DNA of 36,541 nucleotides from an uncultured Bacteroidales bacterium (GTDB lineage Bacteria; Bacteroidota; Bacteroidia; Bacteroidales; FEN-979): the NCBI GenBank assembly GCA_903926565.1, contig CAIYJU010000059.1, forward strand, positions 1 through 36,541, in the 5' to 3' direction. Each line of letters opens with the position of its first letter. The stretch's first letter is position 1. The position numbers and the translations under genes were made by a program. The notes under the pieces are model-generated. The model saw only the letters and a list, made by a program, of their open reading frames with translations. It searched no databases and was not told the DNA's origin. Of the stretch, positions 16,011 to 24,751 are shown one piece after another.

Positions 16011-17282
16011 ATGTTCACCCTCATGATTGTTGTCTTTATTGCCGGATATGCACTAATTGCGCTGGAACATCCGCTGAAGATCAACAAGTCAGCCACTGCC
16101 CTGCTGCTTGCTACAGCCATGTGGGTGCTATTCGGAATTGCATCCCCGCAACCTTTTTCCGACAAAATTCTGGTTGAACATTTAGGTGAAATATCCGGAA
16201 TTCTCTTTTTTCTTCTCGGAGCCATGACTATCGTTGAACTCATTGATTCACATGAAGGATTCCGGATCATCACCGATAAAATAAAAACAACCGATAAGGT
16301 CAAACTCCTCTGGCTGATCAGCATTATTGCCTTTTTTCTGTCAGCTGTTCTCGACAACCTCACCACCGCCATTGTCATGGTTGCGTTGCTCCGAAAACTG
16401 ATCGGCGAAAAGAAAGAGCGCTGGTTCTTTGCCGGGATGGTCATTATCGCAGCAAACAGCGGTGGTGCGTTCAGCCCGATCGGCGATGTCACCACGATCA
16501 TGCTCTGGGCAGGCGGCCATGTTACAACAGTCAATATCATTTTAAAAACCTTTATCCCCAGCGCATTGTCCATGATTGTGCCGCTGGGGATATTGTCTTT
16601 CACGCTGAAAGGCAGTATCATGAAACCCGCCAGGACAGTTATTGATCATGCAAACTCATCTACCCCGTCAGAAAGAAATATTGTCTTTTTTCTTGGCGTC
16701 GGCCTGCTTCTTTTTGTTCCTGTGTTTAAAGCACTTACGAATCTGCCACCGTATATGGGCATGTTGTTTGCACTTGGTATGCTTTGGGTGGTCACTGAAA
16801 TCATGCACAAAGCAAAAAATGATGCCTACCGGCCGATGGTCACGGTGGCTGGTGTCATCCGCAGGGTTGACACGCCCAGCATCCTCTTTTTCCTGGGGAT
16901 ATTGCTTGCTGTGGCAGCGCTTCAATCATCGGGGCACATTAAACTCCTTGCCGGCGCCCTTGACAAGCATGTGGAAAACCTGTATCTGATCAACGTGATG
17001 ATCGGGTTGCTTTCGGCGGTGGTTGACAATGTGCCGCTGGTGGCCGGCGCCATGGCCATGTACCAGGACACTTTTCCAACCGATCACTATTTTTGGGAGA
17101 TGCTGGCCTATTGTGCCGGTACGGGTGGAAGTATTCTTATCATTGGTTCTGCAGCCGGCGTTGCCGTGATGGGAATGGAAAAAATTGATTTCATCTGGTA
17201 CCTGAAAAAGATCTCGTGGCTGGCATTGACAGGATATCTTGCCGGGGCTGTTGTTTATTGGCTGATGAGTGTTTATTTATGA
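16011..17282 (+). CDS. nhaD: NhaD-type Na+/H+ antiporter
   Basis: 423 residues with about ten to twelve hydrophobic segments. NhaD/ArsB superfamily hallmarks are AVLDNLTTAIVMVALLRKL (~112-130), NSGGAFSPIGDVTTIMLW (~154-171) and, in the second half, LSAVVDNVPLVAGAMAMY (~335-352). Paired DN motifs in two inverted halves are expected for this family. It exports Na+ (or Li+) in exchange for H+ at the inner membrane, supporting salt and pH balance. Its TGA overlaps the recQ ATG (ATGA, 17279-17282), so translation is probably coupled. The GTG/ATG choice is not in doubt: ATG at 16011 follows the cyclophilin stop by 20 bp. Confidence 0.9.
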   Translation: MFTLMIVVFIAGYALIALEHPLKINKSATALLLATAMWVLFGIASPQPFSDKILVEHLGEISGILFFLLGAMTIVELIDSHEGFRIITDKIKTTDKVKLLWLISIIAFFLSAVLDNLTTAIVMVALLRKLIGEKKERWFFAGMVIIAANSGGAFSPIGDVTTIMLWAGGHVTTVNIILKTFIPSALSMIVPLGILSFTLKGSIMKPARTVIDHANSSTPSERNIVFFLGVGLLLFVPVFKALTNLPPYMGMLFALGMLWVVTEIMHKAKNDAYRPMVTVAGVIRRVDTPSILFFLGILLAVAALQSSGHIKLLAGALDKHVENLYLINVMIGLLSAVVDNVPLVAGAMAMYQDTFPTDHYFWEMLAYCAGTGGSILIIGSAAGVAVMGMEKIDFIWYLKKISWLALTGYLAGAVVYWLMSVYL

Positions 17283-19180
17283 CGATCCATCAAATATTAC
17301 TGAAATACTGGGGATTCTCATCCTTCCGTCCTTTGCAGGAGGAGATCATCCAGTCTGTTCTGGATGGACGGGACACCCTGGCTTTGCTGCCAACGGGCGG
17401 CGGAAAATCGTTGTGTTTCCAGGTTCCTGCACTCGCCCGCGACGGTGTATGCCTGGTTATCTCTCCGCTTATTGCCCTGATGAAAGACCAGGTCGACAAT
17501 CTTAAAAAACGCGGGATTCCTGCTGCAGCGCTCCATTCAGGCATGCATCCTGATGAAATAAGGATCATCCTTGACAATTGCTGTTTTGGCAAAACCAAGT
17601 TGCTGTATATCTCACCCGAACGGCTCACCACAGGGAATATGCGTGAAGCCATGAAACGCATGAAAATCAACCTGCTTGTCGTTGACGAGGCTCACTGTGT
17701 TTCTCAATGGGGCTACGATTTCAGGCCTCCTTACCTGCAGATTGCCAGTATCAGACCGATGATCCCCGACATCCCTGTGATGGCACTTACTGCTACTGCA
17801 ACACCGAAAGTTGTAGCCGATATCCAGCGAAAACTGGCGTTCAGGAAAGAGCTCGTTTTTCAGAAAAGTTTCGAGCGGAAGAACCTCACATACCTGGTTT
17901 TAAAGGAGGAAGACAAGCTCAAACGACTTATAAAGATCCTGGGTAAAGTGAAAGGGCCGGGTATTGTATATGTCCGCAACCGCCGCAACACCAAAGAGAT
18001 AGCTGAACACCTTCAGAAAAACAACATCAGTGCCGACTTTTATCATGCCGGTCTGGATCCGAAGACACGTGACCGCCGGCAAGCGGCCTGGATCAGTGAA
18101 GAGAAACGGATCATTGTTTCGACCAATGCCTTTGGAATGGGAATCGACAAACCGAACGTGCGGGTTGTGGTCCACCTTGATCTGCCCGACAGCATCGAGG
18201 CCTATTTTCAGGAAGCCGGGAGAGGGGGCCGTGATGAAAAAAGGGCCTATGCAGTGCTCCTGTATGAAAAAGCCGACATTCTTGATTCGAGGCACAACCT
18301 GGTGCTCTCCTATCCTGAGCTGAAAATCATCCGGGATGTATACCAGGGACTGGGCAACTATTTCCAGCTGCCTGTCGGAATGGGCAAAGATGTTAAATTT
18401 GATTTTGACCTTGCGGCATTTTCCGAACAGTACAAATTTCAGCCTGTGATTGTATATAATTGTCTGAAATTTCTTGAGAAAGAGGGATTTATCATGCTGA
18501 GTGAAGGCCTGCACCACCCGTCAAAAATATTTATCAAGGCACCAAAAGAGGAGCTGTACCGCTTTCAGGTGGAACATGAGCAATTCGACCATTTCATTAA
18601 AATCATGTTGCGGTCATACAGCGGGATACTCTCAGATTTTATCAGTTTCAACGAAGCCGAACTTGCCCGCAGAAGCAATCTGACCCTGGAAAAAACAGTG
18701 AATATCCTGAAGCATCTTGCCAAATTGCAAATCCTCGATTATCTGCCTCAATCTGACAAACCACAAATCATCTACCTGCAGGAACGTCTGGATACCCGCG
18801 ACCTGACCATATCGCCCGAAAACTACAAAGACAGGCTGAAAGATGCAGAAAAAAGACTGGAAACCATGATCGGTTATGCTGAGGGCACCAACAGGTGCCG
18901 GAGCCAGGCACTGCTGGCCTATTTTGGCGAGTGTGATACAAAGCGATGCGGCAAATGTGATGTGTGCATTGAACGAAATAAAATCAATCTGAACGAGATG
19001 GAATTCAACAACATCGTTGAAGTTATCAAACCTTTGTTGAAAACCAGGCCGAGCACACTGGATGAGCTGGTTGCTGCGGCGCATCCGGTCAATGAAGACA
19101 AGGTGATCCGGGCGATTCAATGGCTGACGGATAATGAAAAAATCAGTGTGGACCGGGAACGAAAATACAAATGGCATTAA
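17279..19180 (+). CDS. recQ: ATP-dependent DNA helicase RecQ
   Basis: 633 residues from the ATG at 17279; the frame is open further upstream to 17216, but that would run into nhaD. Helicase motifs: motif 0 WGFSSFRPLQEEII, Walker A TGGGKS (39-44), DEAH with DEAHCVSQWGYDFRPPY, motif V/VI STNAFGMGIDKPNVR and QEAGRGGRD. The RecQ-C zinc site uses Cys540, Cys557, Cys560 and Cys563 (CGKCDVC), followed by a winged-helix domain. The C-terminus ends at a short helical domain (PLLKTRPSTLDELVAAA) rather than a recognisable HRDC. It unwinds DNA 3' to 5' in recombination and fork repair. The aromatic loop has Tyr (QWGYDF) where His is usual. Confidence 0.95.
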   Translation: MTIHQILLKYWGFSSFRPLQEEIIQSVLDGRDTLALLPTGGGKSLCFQVPALARDGVCLVISPLIALMKDQVDNLKKRGIPAAALHSGMHPDEIRIILDNCCFGKTKLLYISPERLTTGNMREAMKRMKINLLVVDEAHCVSQWGYDFRPPYLQIASIRPMIPDIPVMALTATATPKVVADIQRKLAFRKELVFQKSFERKNLTYLVLKEEDKLKRLIKILGKVKGPGIVYVRNRRNTKEIAEHLQKNNISADFYHAGLDPKTRDRRQAAWISEEKRIIVSTNAFGMGIDKPNVRVVVHLDLPDSIEAYFQEAGRGGRDEKRAYAVLLYEKADILDSRHNLVLSYPELKIIRDVYQGLGNYFQLPVGMGKDVKFDFDLAAFSEQYKFQPVIVYNCLKFLEKEGFIMLSEGLHHPSKIFIKAPKEELYRFQVEHEQFDHFIKIMLRSYSGILSDFISFNEAELARRSNLTLEKTVNILKHLAKLQILDYLPQSDKPQIIYLQERLDTRDLTISPENYKDRLKDAEKRLETMIGYAEGTNRCRSQALLAYFGECDTKRCGKCDVCIERNKINLNEMEFNNIVEVIKPLLKTRPSTLDELVAAAHPVNEDKVIRAIQWLTDNEKISVDRERKYKWH

Positions 19181-19199
19181 CGACCCAAAATAAAACGCT

Positions 19200-19511
19200 A
19201 TGATATCTTCACTTCTTCTTTCAGTTATCCTGTTTATGACCGGTGCGCCCGATAACCCGGTCGATAAAAAATGTCAGTTTAAGGGCTTTAACCTATATGG
19301 AAAAATAAAAGTGGTAACTGATTTTCCCGATATTAAGGTGAAAATTGTTGAAAATTTTCCTGATCTGAAAGTCCAGGTTGTTGAAAATTTCCCTGACCAA
19401 TGTGGAAAATGGAAGTTCGTAACCGATTTTCCCGACATCAAAATCAAGTTCGTAACCGACTTCCCGGATATCAAGATCAAATTCGTGGAAAACTTCCCTG
19501 GAACCCCCTGA
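19200..19511 (+). CDS. Small exported 11-residue (FPD) repeat protein
   Basis: 103 residues. A short hydrophobic N-terminus (ISSLLLSVILFMTGA) looks like a signal peptide. From residue 37 to 100 the protein is six copies of an 11-residue unit of the form (K/Q)(V/I/F)V(T-D or E-N)FPD(I/L)K(V/I). Units 1, 4 and 5 carry TDFPD and units 2, 3 and 6 carry ENFP. Unit 3 is extended by an insert, QCGKW. Codons differ between copies, so the repeat is kept at protein level. Cys25 and Cys68 are the only cysteines in the mature part and could form a disulfide. The alternating hydrophobic pattern suggests a small beta-solenoid or stacked-strand fold. I have an unverified impression that similar FPD-repeat proteins exist elsewhere; I know no function. 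It starts 19 bp after recQ. Confidence 0.75.
   Translation: MISSLLLSVILFMTGAPDNPVDKKCQFKGFNLYGKIKVVTDFPDIKVKIVENFPDLKVQVVENFPDQCGKWKFVTDFPDIKIKFVTDFPDIKIKFVENFPGTP
19308..19499 (+). repeat. Six degenerate 33-bp coding repeats
   Basis: Six in-frame units encode the FPD repeats. Five have the full 33-bp length or are cut only by the gene end; the third is 39 bp because of the QCGKW insert. Nucleotide identity between units is moderate, with many synonymous differences such as gattttcccgat versus gacttcccggat, which argues against a recent slippage expansion. Confidence 0.75.
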
Positions 19512-19518
19512 ACTGATC

Positions 19519-19553
19519 ATTCATAATTCGTTATTCAATATTCGACATTCAAT
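19519..19553 (+). repeat. ATTCNNN heptamer tandem repeat, five units
   Basis: ATTC occurs at 19519, 19526, 19533, 19540 and 19547, an exact 7-base period: ATTCATA, ATTCGTT, ATTCAAT, ATTCGAC, ATTCAAT. The tract fills almost the whole gap between the repeat protein and the glycosylase gene, ending one base before its ATG. Confidence 0.7.
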
Positions 19554-19554
19554 C

Positions 19555-20175
19555 ATGTCCCTCCTCCCTCAAAGTTTCTACACCCGCCCCGATGTTGTTC
19601 AAATCGCCGGTGACTTACTTGGCAAACACTTGTATACCAATATCGACGGAACCATAACCTCCGGTATGATCTGCGAAACGGAGGCTTATGCCGGAATAAC
19701 TGATAAAGCTTCCCATGCCTATGGAGGAAGGCGCACCAACCGTACAGAAACCATGTATGCCCGGGGAGGCATTGCCTATGTTTACCTGTGCTACGGAATC
19801 CATTCACTGTTTAATGTTGTCACCAACCTGCCTGGCATCCCTCATGCCGTGCTGATCCGTGCGATCATCCCGGCAGATGGTATTGATTACATGTTAAAAC
19901 GGACAGAAAAAGAGAAGGTGACAAAGAATTTCGGGACCGGTCCCGGCAGGGTTTCCAGGTTACTCGGAATTCATTTTCGCCATTCGGGTCTCGACCTCAC
20001 AGGAAAGGATCTCCTCACCCCCCCGGCTATTTGGATTGAAGACTGCGGATTTAATGTAAGTGCGGAAATGATTTCTGCAGGTCCGAGGGTTGGGGTCGGA
20101 TATGCAGGACAAGACGCCTTGCTTCCATACAGGTTTAAACTCGTAACAATTTCTGAATCAACCTGCGATTTGTAA
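19555..20175 (+). CDS. Alkyladenine (3-methyladenine) DNA glycosylase, AAG/MPG family
   Basis: 206 residues, the usual bacterial length. It removes alkylated and deaminated purines in base excision repair. The active-site loop ICETEAYAG supplies the catalytic Glu43 and Tyr45 (equivalent to human Glu125 and Tyr127), KASHAYGGRRTNR supplies His54, and GGIAYVYLCYGIHSLFNVV is the family's central strand block. GTGPGRVSRLLGI is the C-terminal signature. It is a monofunctional glycosylase in this family. It follows the FPD repeat gene by 43 bp that are almost all ATTCNNN heptamers, so it may still be co-transcribed with recQ, a plausible repair pairing. Confidence 0.93.
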   Translation: MSLLPQSFYTRPDVVQIAGDLLGKHLYTNIDGTITSGMICETEAYAGITDKASHAYGGRRTNRTETMYARGGIAYVYLCYGIHSLFNVVTNLPGIPHAVLIRAIIPADGIDYMLKRTEKEKVTKNFGTGPGRVSRLLGIHFRHSGLDLTGKDLLTPPAIWIEDCGFNVSAEMISAGPRVGVGYAGQDALLPYRFKLVTISESTCDL

Positions 20176-20234
20176 ATAAAACACCAATCAATGCAGTTTG
20201 CATGGGACCCGTCTCCATATTGAAGGTAAAACAT

Positions 20235-20242
20235 TACCTTTG
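20235..20242 (+). promoter_or_regulatory. Candidate promoter -7 box (TACCTTTG) before DUF4159 gene
   Basis: TACCTTTG matches TAnnTTTG perfectly and lies 22 bp before the ATG at 20264. No -33 TTTG is at the expected distance. The leader would be about 15 nt. Confidence 0.45.
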
Positions 20243-20263
20243 TGACTTAAATTCAGCATTTTT

Positions 20264-20950
20264 ATGTTGCCGATCATCAATAAACAGCGAACTTTTCTGT
20301 TAACACTTGCCAGCATTGCAATTTTACTGGCAGCGACATCCTTTACTCCGCCTTCATTTCAGATCGCATTGCTGAAATATTCGGGAGGCGGCGACTGGTA
20401 TGCAAACCCGACTTCGCTGCCCAACCTGGTGAAGTTTGCCAACCGGAATCTGACTACCAACATCAATGAAGATATTGCAACGGTGGATATCGGAAGCCCT
20501 GAGCTGATGAATTATCCTTTTATCCACATGACCGGACATGGCAATGTCGTATTTTCAGATCAGGAGATTCAAAATCTTCGGAATTATCTCATGGCCGGCG
20601 GGTTTCTTCATATCGACGACAATTACGGCATGGACAAATACATCAGGCCGCAGTTGAAACGTGTTTTCCCCGAACTCGATTTGCTCGAACTGCCTTTTGA
20701 CCACCCGATCTACCATCAGAAATACAACTTTCAAAACGGGCTGCCAAAGATCCACGAGCATGACGGGAAGCCGCCACAGGGATTTGGTCTAATTTATGAA
20801 GGCCGGCTTGTGGTTTTTTACACCTATGAATGTGACCTTGGCGATGGCTGGGAAGACCCTTCCGTTCATGGCGATTCAGATCCGACCCGTCAGAAAGCGC
20901 TTCAGATGGGTGCAAACATCCTTCAATATGTGTTTACCACAAAGCAATGA
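20264..20950 (+). CDS. DUF4159 domain exported protein
   Basis: 228 residues. A signal peptide covers the first ~28 residues (LLTLASIAILLAATSFT). The DUF4159 domain fills the rest: FQIALLKYSGGGDWYANPTS, LVKFANRNL, YPFIHMTGHGNVVFSDQEIQ, LRNYLMAGGFLHIDDNYG and the later IYEGRLVVFYTYECDLGDGWED. The fold of such domains resembles class I glutamine amidotransferases, but I see no catalytic Cys. DUF4159 proteins often accompany MoxR, DUF58 and Bat genes; here the only MoxR is 13 kb away. Function is unknown. It has its own -7 box upstream and no visible terminator after it. Confidence 0.85.
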   Translation: MLPIINKQRTFLLTLASIAILLAATSFTPPSFQIALLKYSGGGDWYANPTSLPNLVKFANRNLTTNINEDIATVDIGSPELMNYPFIHMTGHGNVVFSDQEIQNLRNYLMAGGFLHIDDNYGMDKYIRPQLKRVFPELDLLELPFDHPIYHQKYNFQNGLPKIHEHDGKPPQGFGLIYEGRLVVFYTYECDLGDGWEDPSVHGDSDPTRQKALQMGANILQYVFTTKQ

Positions 20951-21011
20951 TTTTTTGTAGATTATTCGTGTAATCGCCTTCGCTGACTACCTAACATCTG
21001 TGATTATTAAT

Positions 21012-21019
21012 TACCTTTG
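21012..21019 (+). promoter_or_regulatory. Candidate promoter -7 box (TACCTTTG) before T9SS protein
   Basis: TACCTTTG, followed by CA, matches TAnnTTTG exactly and lies 35 bp before the ATG at 21054. It supports that ATG rather than the upstream in-frame start at 21000, which would precede the expected transcript start. Confidence 0.5.
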
Positions 21020-21053
21020 CAAGGATAATTCTCCCACTCTCAAAATAATTTCC

Positions 21054-24000
21054 ATGAAAAAAAACATCTACTTTCTGTTGACTGGATTCATACTCCTGCT
21101 GGCCTCAGTCGCAAGTTTTGCCCAGGATGCCAAATCTGTATTTCCTCCCAATTACCAGGTTGACACGCGCATAGACAACATGGGCTACTGGCAAAGATGC
21201 GCTGCAGCAGGCCTTGTGCCGGTTGAGCCTTACAGCACACTTCCCCCGGCCCGTTACAACGGCAGCAAGGTGCTTTTGCGCGGAGTTAATGTCATCGACT
21301 CCCCCGATGTTCTTGTCACTACTGAACCATCGAATTCCACCCAAAGTGAGAATTCCATCGTGATAAATCCCAATGACAAGAATATGTTGCTGAATTCCAA
21401 CAACTCAACTCCCCAGCCAAGCAACGGCACCGTAAAGGGAGCTGATGCCCTGAAAACGCTCGATGGTTCTGCAACCTGGTCGGGCACAGTGGAAGGTGCA
21501 GGGGGACCCAACTCCGGCGACCCGGCCGCAGTAATTGACCTTAACGGACGCTGGTTCATCGGATACATTGACAACGCAAGCGGACAAAGTGTTTCCTATT
21601 CCGACAACCTCGGAGCAACCTGGACCATCAGCAAAGTGGCTGCAGGCACCGCTTTCAACATGCTCGACAAAAACCATCTGTGGGTTGACATCAGCCCCTC
21701 AAGTCCATATAAAGGACACCTCTATAATGGTTGGATGGTGAATAACAATATTTCTGTTTCCCATTCAATAACCAGTGGGGCTACCTGGTCCTCCCCGGTA
21801 AACATCAGTGCTGCAACGGCTGCCGGAAGCCATAACCAGGGCATCAACTTCAAATGCGGCCCGGATGGTGAAGTATATGCAGCCTGGTCAGTCTATGACA
21901 GCTGGCCAAGCGATGAAAAAGCCATCGGGTTTAACACTTCGTTGGATGGTGGAACTACCTGGGGAACAGCCTTCCGTGCAATCAACAACATTAAAGGCAT
22001 CCGAAACACAGGAAGTGTTCCTCAAAACATGCGCACCAACGCTTTTCCGTCAATGGCCGTTGATTTAAGTAACAGCCCCTACCGTGGTACCATCTATATT
22101 GTATGGACCAACAAAGGATACCCGGGCATCAATACCGGCACAGGGACCTCCTGCTACATGATGAAATCAACCGATAAAGGCACCACTTGGTCGGCTCCGA
22201 AGATCATCAACTCCGATTCAACTGCCGGAAAACATCATTATCTTCCCTGGATCACATGCGACCAGGCAACCGGGTATGTAAGCGTTGTTTTTTATGATAA
22301 CAGGAACTGCGCGTCCACTGAAGCCCAGGCATGGATGGCCTATTCAACTGATGGAGGCAGCACCTTCACTGACTTGCAGGTCAGCGATGTCACATTCACC
22401 CCATCCGCCATCCCGAATATGGCCTCCAAATATATGGGAGATTACCTTGCGATTGCCGCGTATGACGGGAAAACATTCCCTTGCTGGACAGATACCCGTT
22501 CGGGACATTGTCTTACCTATGTCTCTCCGATTGACATCCTGGTTCCACAGGCTGCCATCGAAAACACCGGATCTGTATTGAACGATACAACATTTGGAAA
22601 TCACAACGGCCTGATGGATTATGGTGAGACTGAACTCCTCGGACTGAAGATGAAGAATACCGGAACAGGTCCTGCCGACGGAGTGTCTGTTCATCTCTCC
22701 TGCGACAATCCGTATATCACCATGCTTGATTCGATTAAAGAATACGGCCACTTTGATATTGACCAGGAAAAATTCATCCCGAACGGATTCAAATTCAAGG
22801 TGAACGACTCAATTATGAACAACGAACCGGTCATGTTCACTGTCAAAGCCATCGACCAGCAGGACAGTGTCACCTGGAGTACATTCCAGATTACCGCCCA
22901 TGCCCCGGATGTGAGCATTGTTTCCATGGCCATCAATGACATTCCTCCCGGGGGCAACGGTAACGGCCGCCTCGATCCGGGTGAAGAAGCCACCTTACTG
23001 ATCACAACAAAAAATAATGGCATCTGGGATGCTGAAAACGTTGTCAGCAACATGTCATCCCTGAATTCTTATGTCACCATCGGAAATCCGGCTTTCAACA
23101 TTGGTACGCTCCACGCAGGAGAAACTGTTGTTGCTTCGTTTGGTATTACAGTAAACAGCGGTGCCGCCATCGGATCAGCCGCACAGCTGCACAATATGGC
23201 TACCTCCAAATACAGGGTTACCGACAAAATTTTCAATGCAAAAATCGGGTTGATCGTGGAAGACTGGGAAACCGGCAACTTCACCAAATTCCCCTGGCAA
23301 TTCACCAATACTGCAAAACCATGGACCATTGATCCGGTTATCAAATACGAAGGCAACTATTCTGCAAGATCAGGTGTAATTACGGATAATGAATCCACCG
23401 GGATCTTCGTTGAATACGATGCCTCAATGGACGACAGCATCTCGTTTTTCAGACGCATCTCCAGCCAGCCCATCAGGGATGTACTCAAATTTTACATCGA
23501 CGATGCAATGGTTGGATTGTGGTCAAATTTTGCTGATACCACTTTTAAACGTTACGCATACCCGGTGATGGCCGGCCATCACACGTTTAAATGGCTTTAT
23601 GAAAAGAACAGTACAACAACCATGGGCCTTGATGCAGCCTGGGTTGACTTTATTGTTTTTCCCCCAAGGTATTATACCACTGCCAGTGCCGGACCAGATT
23701 CAGAAGTCTGTGCAGGCAACTCCTACCAGTTGCACGGTATGGCCGACAGTTACGATTCAGTGCGCTGGTCAACTACCGGAACCGGACAGTTCAGCAATAC
23801 AGCCATCCTTAACCCGGTTTACACCCCAAGCGCCGGAGATATTACAGAAGGAATGGTTCCGTTGAAACTGACGGCTTATGGCCAGAACAGGGTTGACACC
23901 AACACCATGATGCTGATGATCTATACAGCGCCTACAGCTGTGGCAGGCGGAAACGCTTCAATTTGCAAGGGAGAGACCTACACTGCAACAGGATCTTCTG

Positions 24001-24704
24001 CAACTGCTTATTCAATGCTTAGCTGGATCACATCAGGAGATGGCACTTTCGATCATGGTACGCTGCTTCATCCAATCTATACTCCGGGAACCCAGGATAT
24101 CATTCATGGTTCAGTAAAGCTGAAGTTCTATGCTCTTGGCTCTGTTACCTGCCCGATGGCTGCCGACAGTATGATACTCACCATCCACGCCCTGCCCCAG
24201 GTGAACCTGGGCAAAGATACCGTGGCTTGTGCCAATGCTGCCGTCGTGCTGAATGCCACCTATCCTGACGCATCAGGTTACCTGTGGCTTCCATCCAATA
24301 AAACCACCCCAACCATCACTGTCGACTCTGTCAATATCGGACTCCATTCCTCTGAGATCAAGGTATTTGTCACCGACAACAATGGGTGCATCGGAAAAGA
24401 TTCAGTAATGGTTTCGTTTAAAGTTTGTGGCGGGATCGGAGAACTCTCCGGTGTTAAGGTTCATATTTACCCGAATCCTAATAATGGCCTTTTCACGATT
24501 GAATTGAACTCCGTAAAACAGGAAAAACTGGACATCTCAATTATATCACCATCCGGTGAAACGGTTTATACCAGGAATCGCATGAATATTAATGGAACCG
24601 TACGTGAACAAATAGACTTAAGTCACTTATCCCAGGGGACTTACCTGTTGAATATCTCTGATGGATCCAGCAAAATGTCAACCAAGTTAGTGATTCAGAA
24701 ATAA
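21054..24704 (+). CDS. Type IX-secreted multidomain protein with Asp-box propeller
   Basis: 1216 residues from the ATG at 21054, which begins a clean signal peptide (MKKNIYFLLTGFILLLASVA, ending near AQDA). About residues 183-438 carry five Asp-box motifs (SDNLGATW, SGATW, SLDGGTTW, STDKGTTW, STDGGSTF), as in sialidase-like beta-propellers. Two CARDB-like modules follow (~510-615 and ~620-725), each starting with an NGLMDYGE or NGNGRLDPGEE loop. A MAM/cleaved-adhesin-like domain is at ~735-865 (EDWETGNF to AWVDFIVFPP), then three Ig-like repeats (~870-1130). The last ~80 residues (VHIYPNPNNGLFTIE to TKLVIQK) are a T9SS type A sorting domain. It is probably attached to the cell surface. No sialidase FRIP or catalytic Arg triad was seen, so I call it propeller-containing, not sialidase. 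Confidence 0.88.
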   Translation: MKKNIYFLLTGFILLLASVASFAQDAKSVFPPNYQVDTRIDNMGYWQRCAAAGLVPVEPYSTLPPARYNGSKVLLRGVNVIDSPDVLVTTEPSNSTQSENSIVINPNDKNMLLNSNNSTPQPSNGTVKGADALKTLDGSATWSGTVEGAGGPNSGDPAAVIDLNGRWFIGYIDNASGQSVSYSDNLGATWTISKVAAGTAFNMLDKNHLWVDISPSSPYKGHLYNGWMVNNNISVSHSITSGATWSSPVNISAATAAGSHNQGINFKCGPDGEVYAAWSVYDSWPSDEKAIGFNTSLDGGTTWGTAFRAINNIKGIRNTGSVPQNMRTNAFPSMAVDLSNSPYRGTIYIVWTNKGYPGINTGTGTSCYMMKSTDKGTTWSAPKIINSDSTAGKHHYLPWITCDQATGYVSVVFYDNRNCASTEAQAWMAYSTDGGSTFTDLQVSDVTFTPSAIPNMASKYMGDYLAIAAYDGKTFPCWTDTRSGHCLTYVSPIDILVPQAAIENTGSVLNDTTFGNHNGLMDYGETELLGLKMKNTGTGPADGVSVHLSCDNPYITMLDSIKEYGHFDIDQEKFIPNGFKFKVNDSIMNNEPVMFTVKAIDQQDSVTWSTFQITAHAPDVSIVSMAINDIPPGGNGNGRLDPGEEATLLITTKNNGIWDAENVVSNMSSLNSYVTIGNPAFNIGTLHAGETVVASFGITVNSGAAIGSAAQLHNMATSKYRVTDKIFNAKIGLIVEDWETGNFTKFPWQFTNTAKPWTIDPVIKYEGNYSARSGVITDNESTGIFVEYDASMDDSISFFRRISSQPIRDVLKFYIDDAMVGLWSNFADTTFKRYAYPVMAGHHTFKWLYEKNSTTTMGLDAAWVDFIVFPPRYYTTASAGPDSEVCAGNSYQLHGMADSYDSVRWSTTGTGQFSNTAILNPVYTPSAGDITEGMVPLKLTAYGQNRVDTNTMMLMIYTAPTAVAGGNASICKGETYTATGSSATAYSMLSWITSGDGTFDHGTLLHPIYTPGTQDIIHGSVKLKFYALGSVTCPMAADSMILTIHALPQVNLGKDTVACANAAVVLNATYPDASGYLWLPSNKTTPTITVDSVNIGLHSSEIKVFVTDNNGCIGKDSVMVSFKVCGGIGELSGVKVHIYPNPNNGLFTIELNSVKQEKLDISIISPSGETVYTRNRMNINGTVREQIDLSHLSQGTYLLNISDGSSKMSTKLVIQK

Positions 24705-24721
24705 GTTTTCAGACACCTTTG

Positions 24722-24751
24722 AAGCCCGGCTAAATACCGGGCTTTTTTTTT
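24722..24751 (+). terminator. Rho-independent terminator after T9SS protein
   Basis: An 8-bp perfect stem, AAGCCCGG (24722-24729) with CCGGGCTT (24737-24744), has a 7-nt loop and runs into nine T bases. It starts 17 bp after the stop at 24704. Confidence 0.88.

Noticed and set aside
15977-16621. Minus-strand 214-residue frame opposite nhaD
   Set aside because: It is the complement of hydrophobic membrane segments, which readily gives long open frames.
17216-17278. Upstream extension of recQ
   Set aside because: It would overlap nhaD by 67 bp; the ATG at 17279 starts the conserved N-terminus and forms an ATGA overlap.
17900-18517. Minus-strand 205-residue frame inside recQ
   Set aside because: It is the complement of conserved helicase motifs and shows no protein features of its own.
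19308-19499. CRISPR-like array
   Set aside because: The repeats are adjacent without spacers, in frame, and degenerate; they encode the FPD protein.
17279-20175. RecQ-centred defence island
   Set aside because: RecQ has a standard house-keeping architecture, and neighbours (antiporter, glycosylase) are not defence genes; there is no nuclease or integrase.
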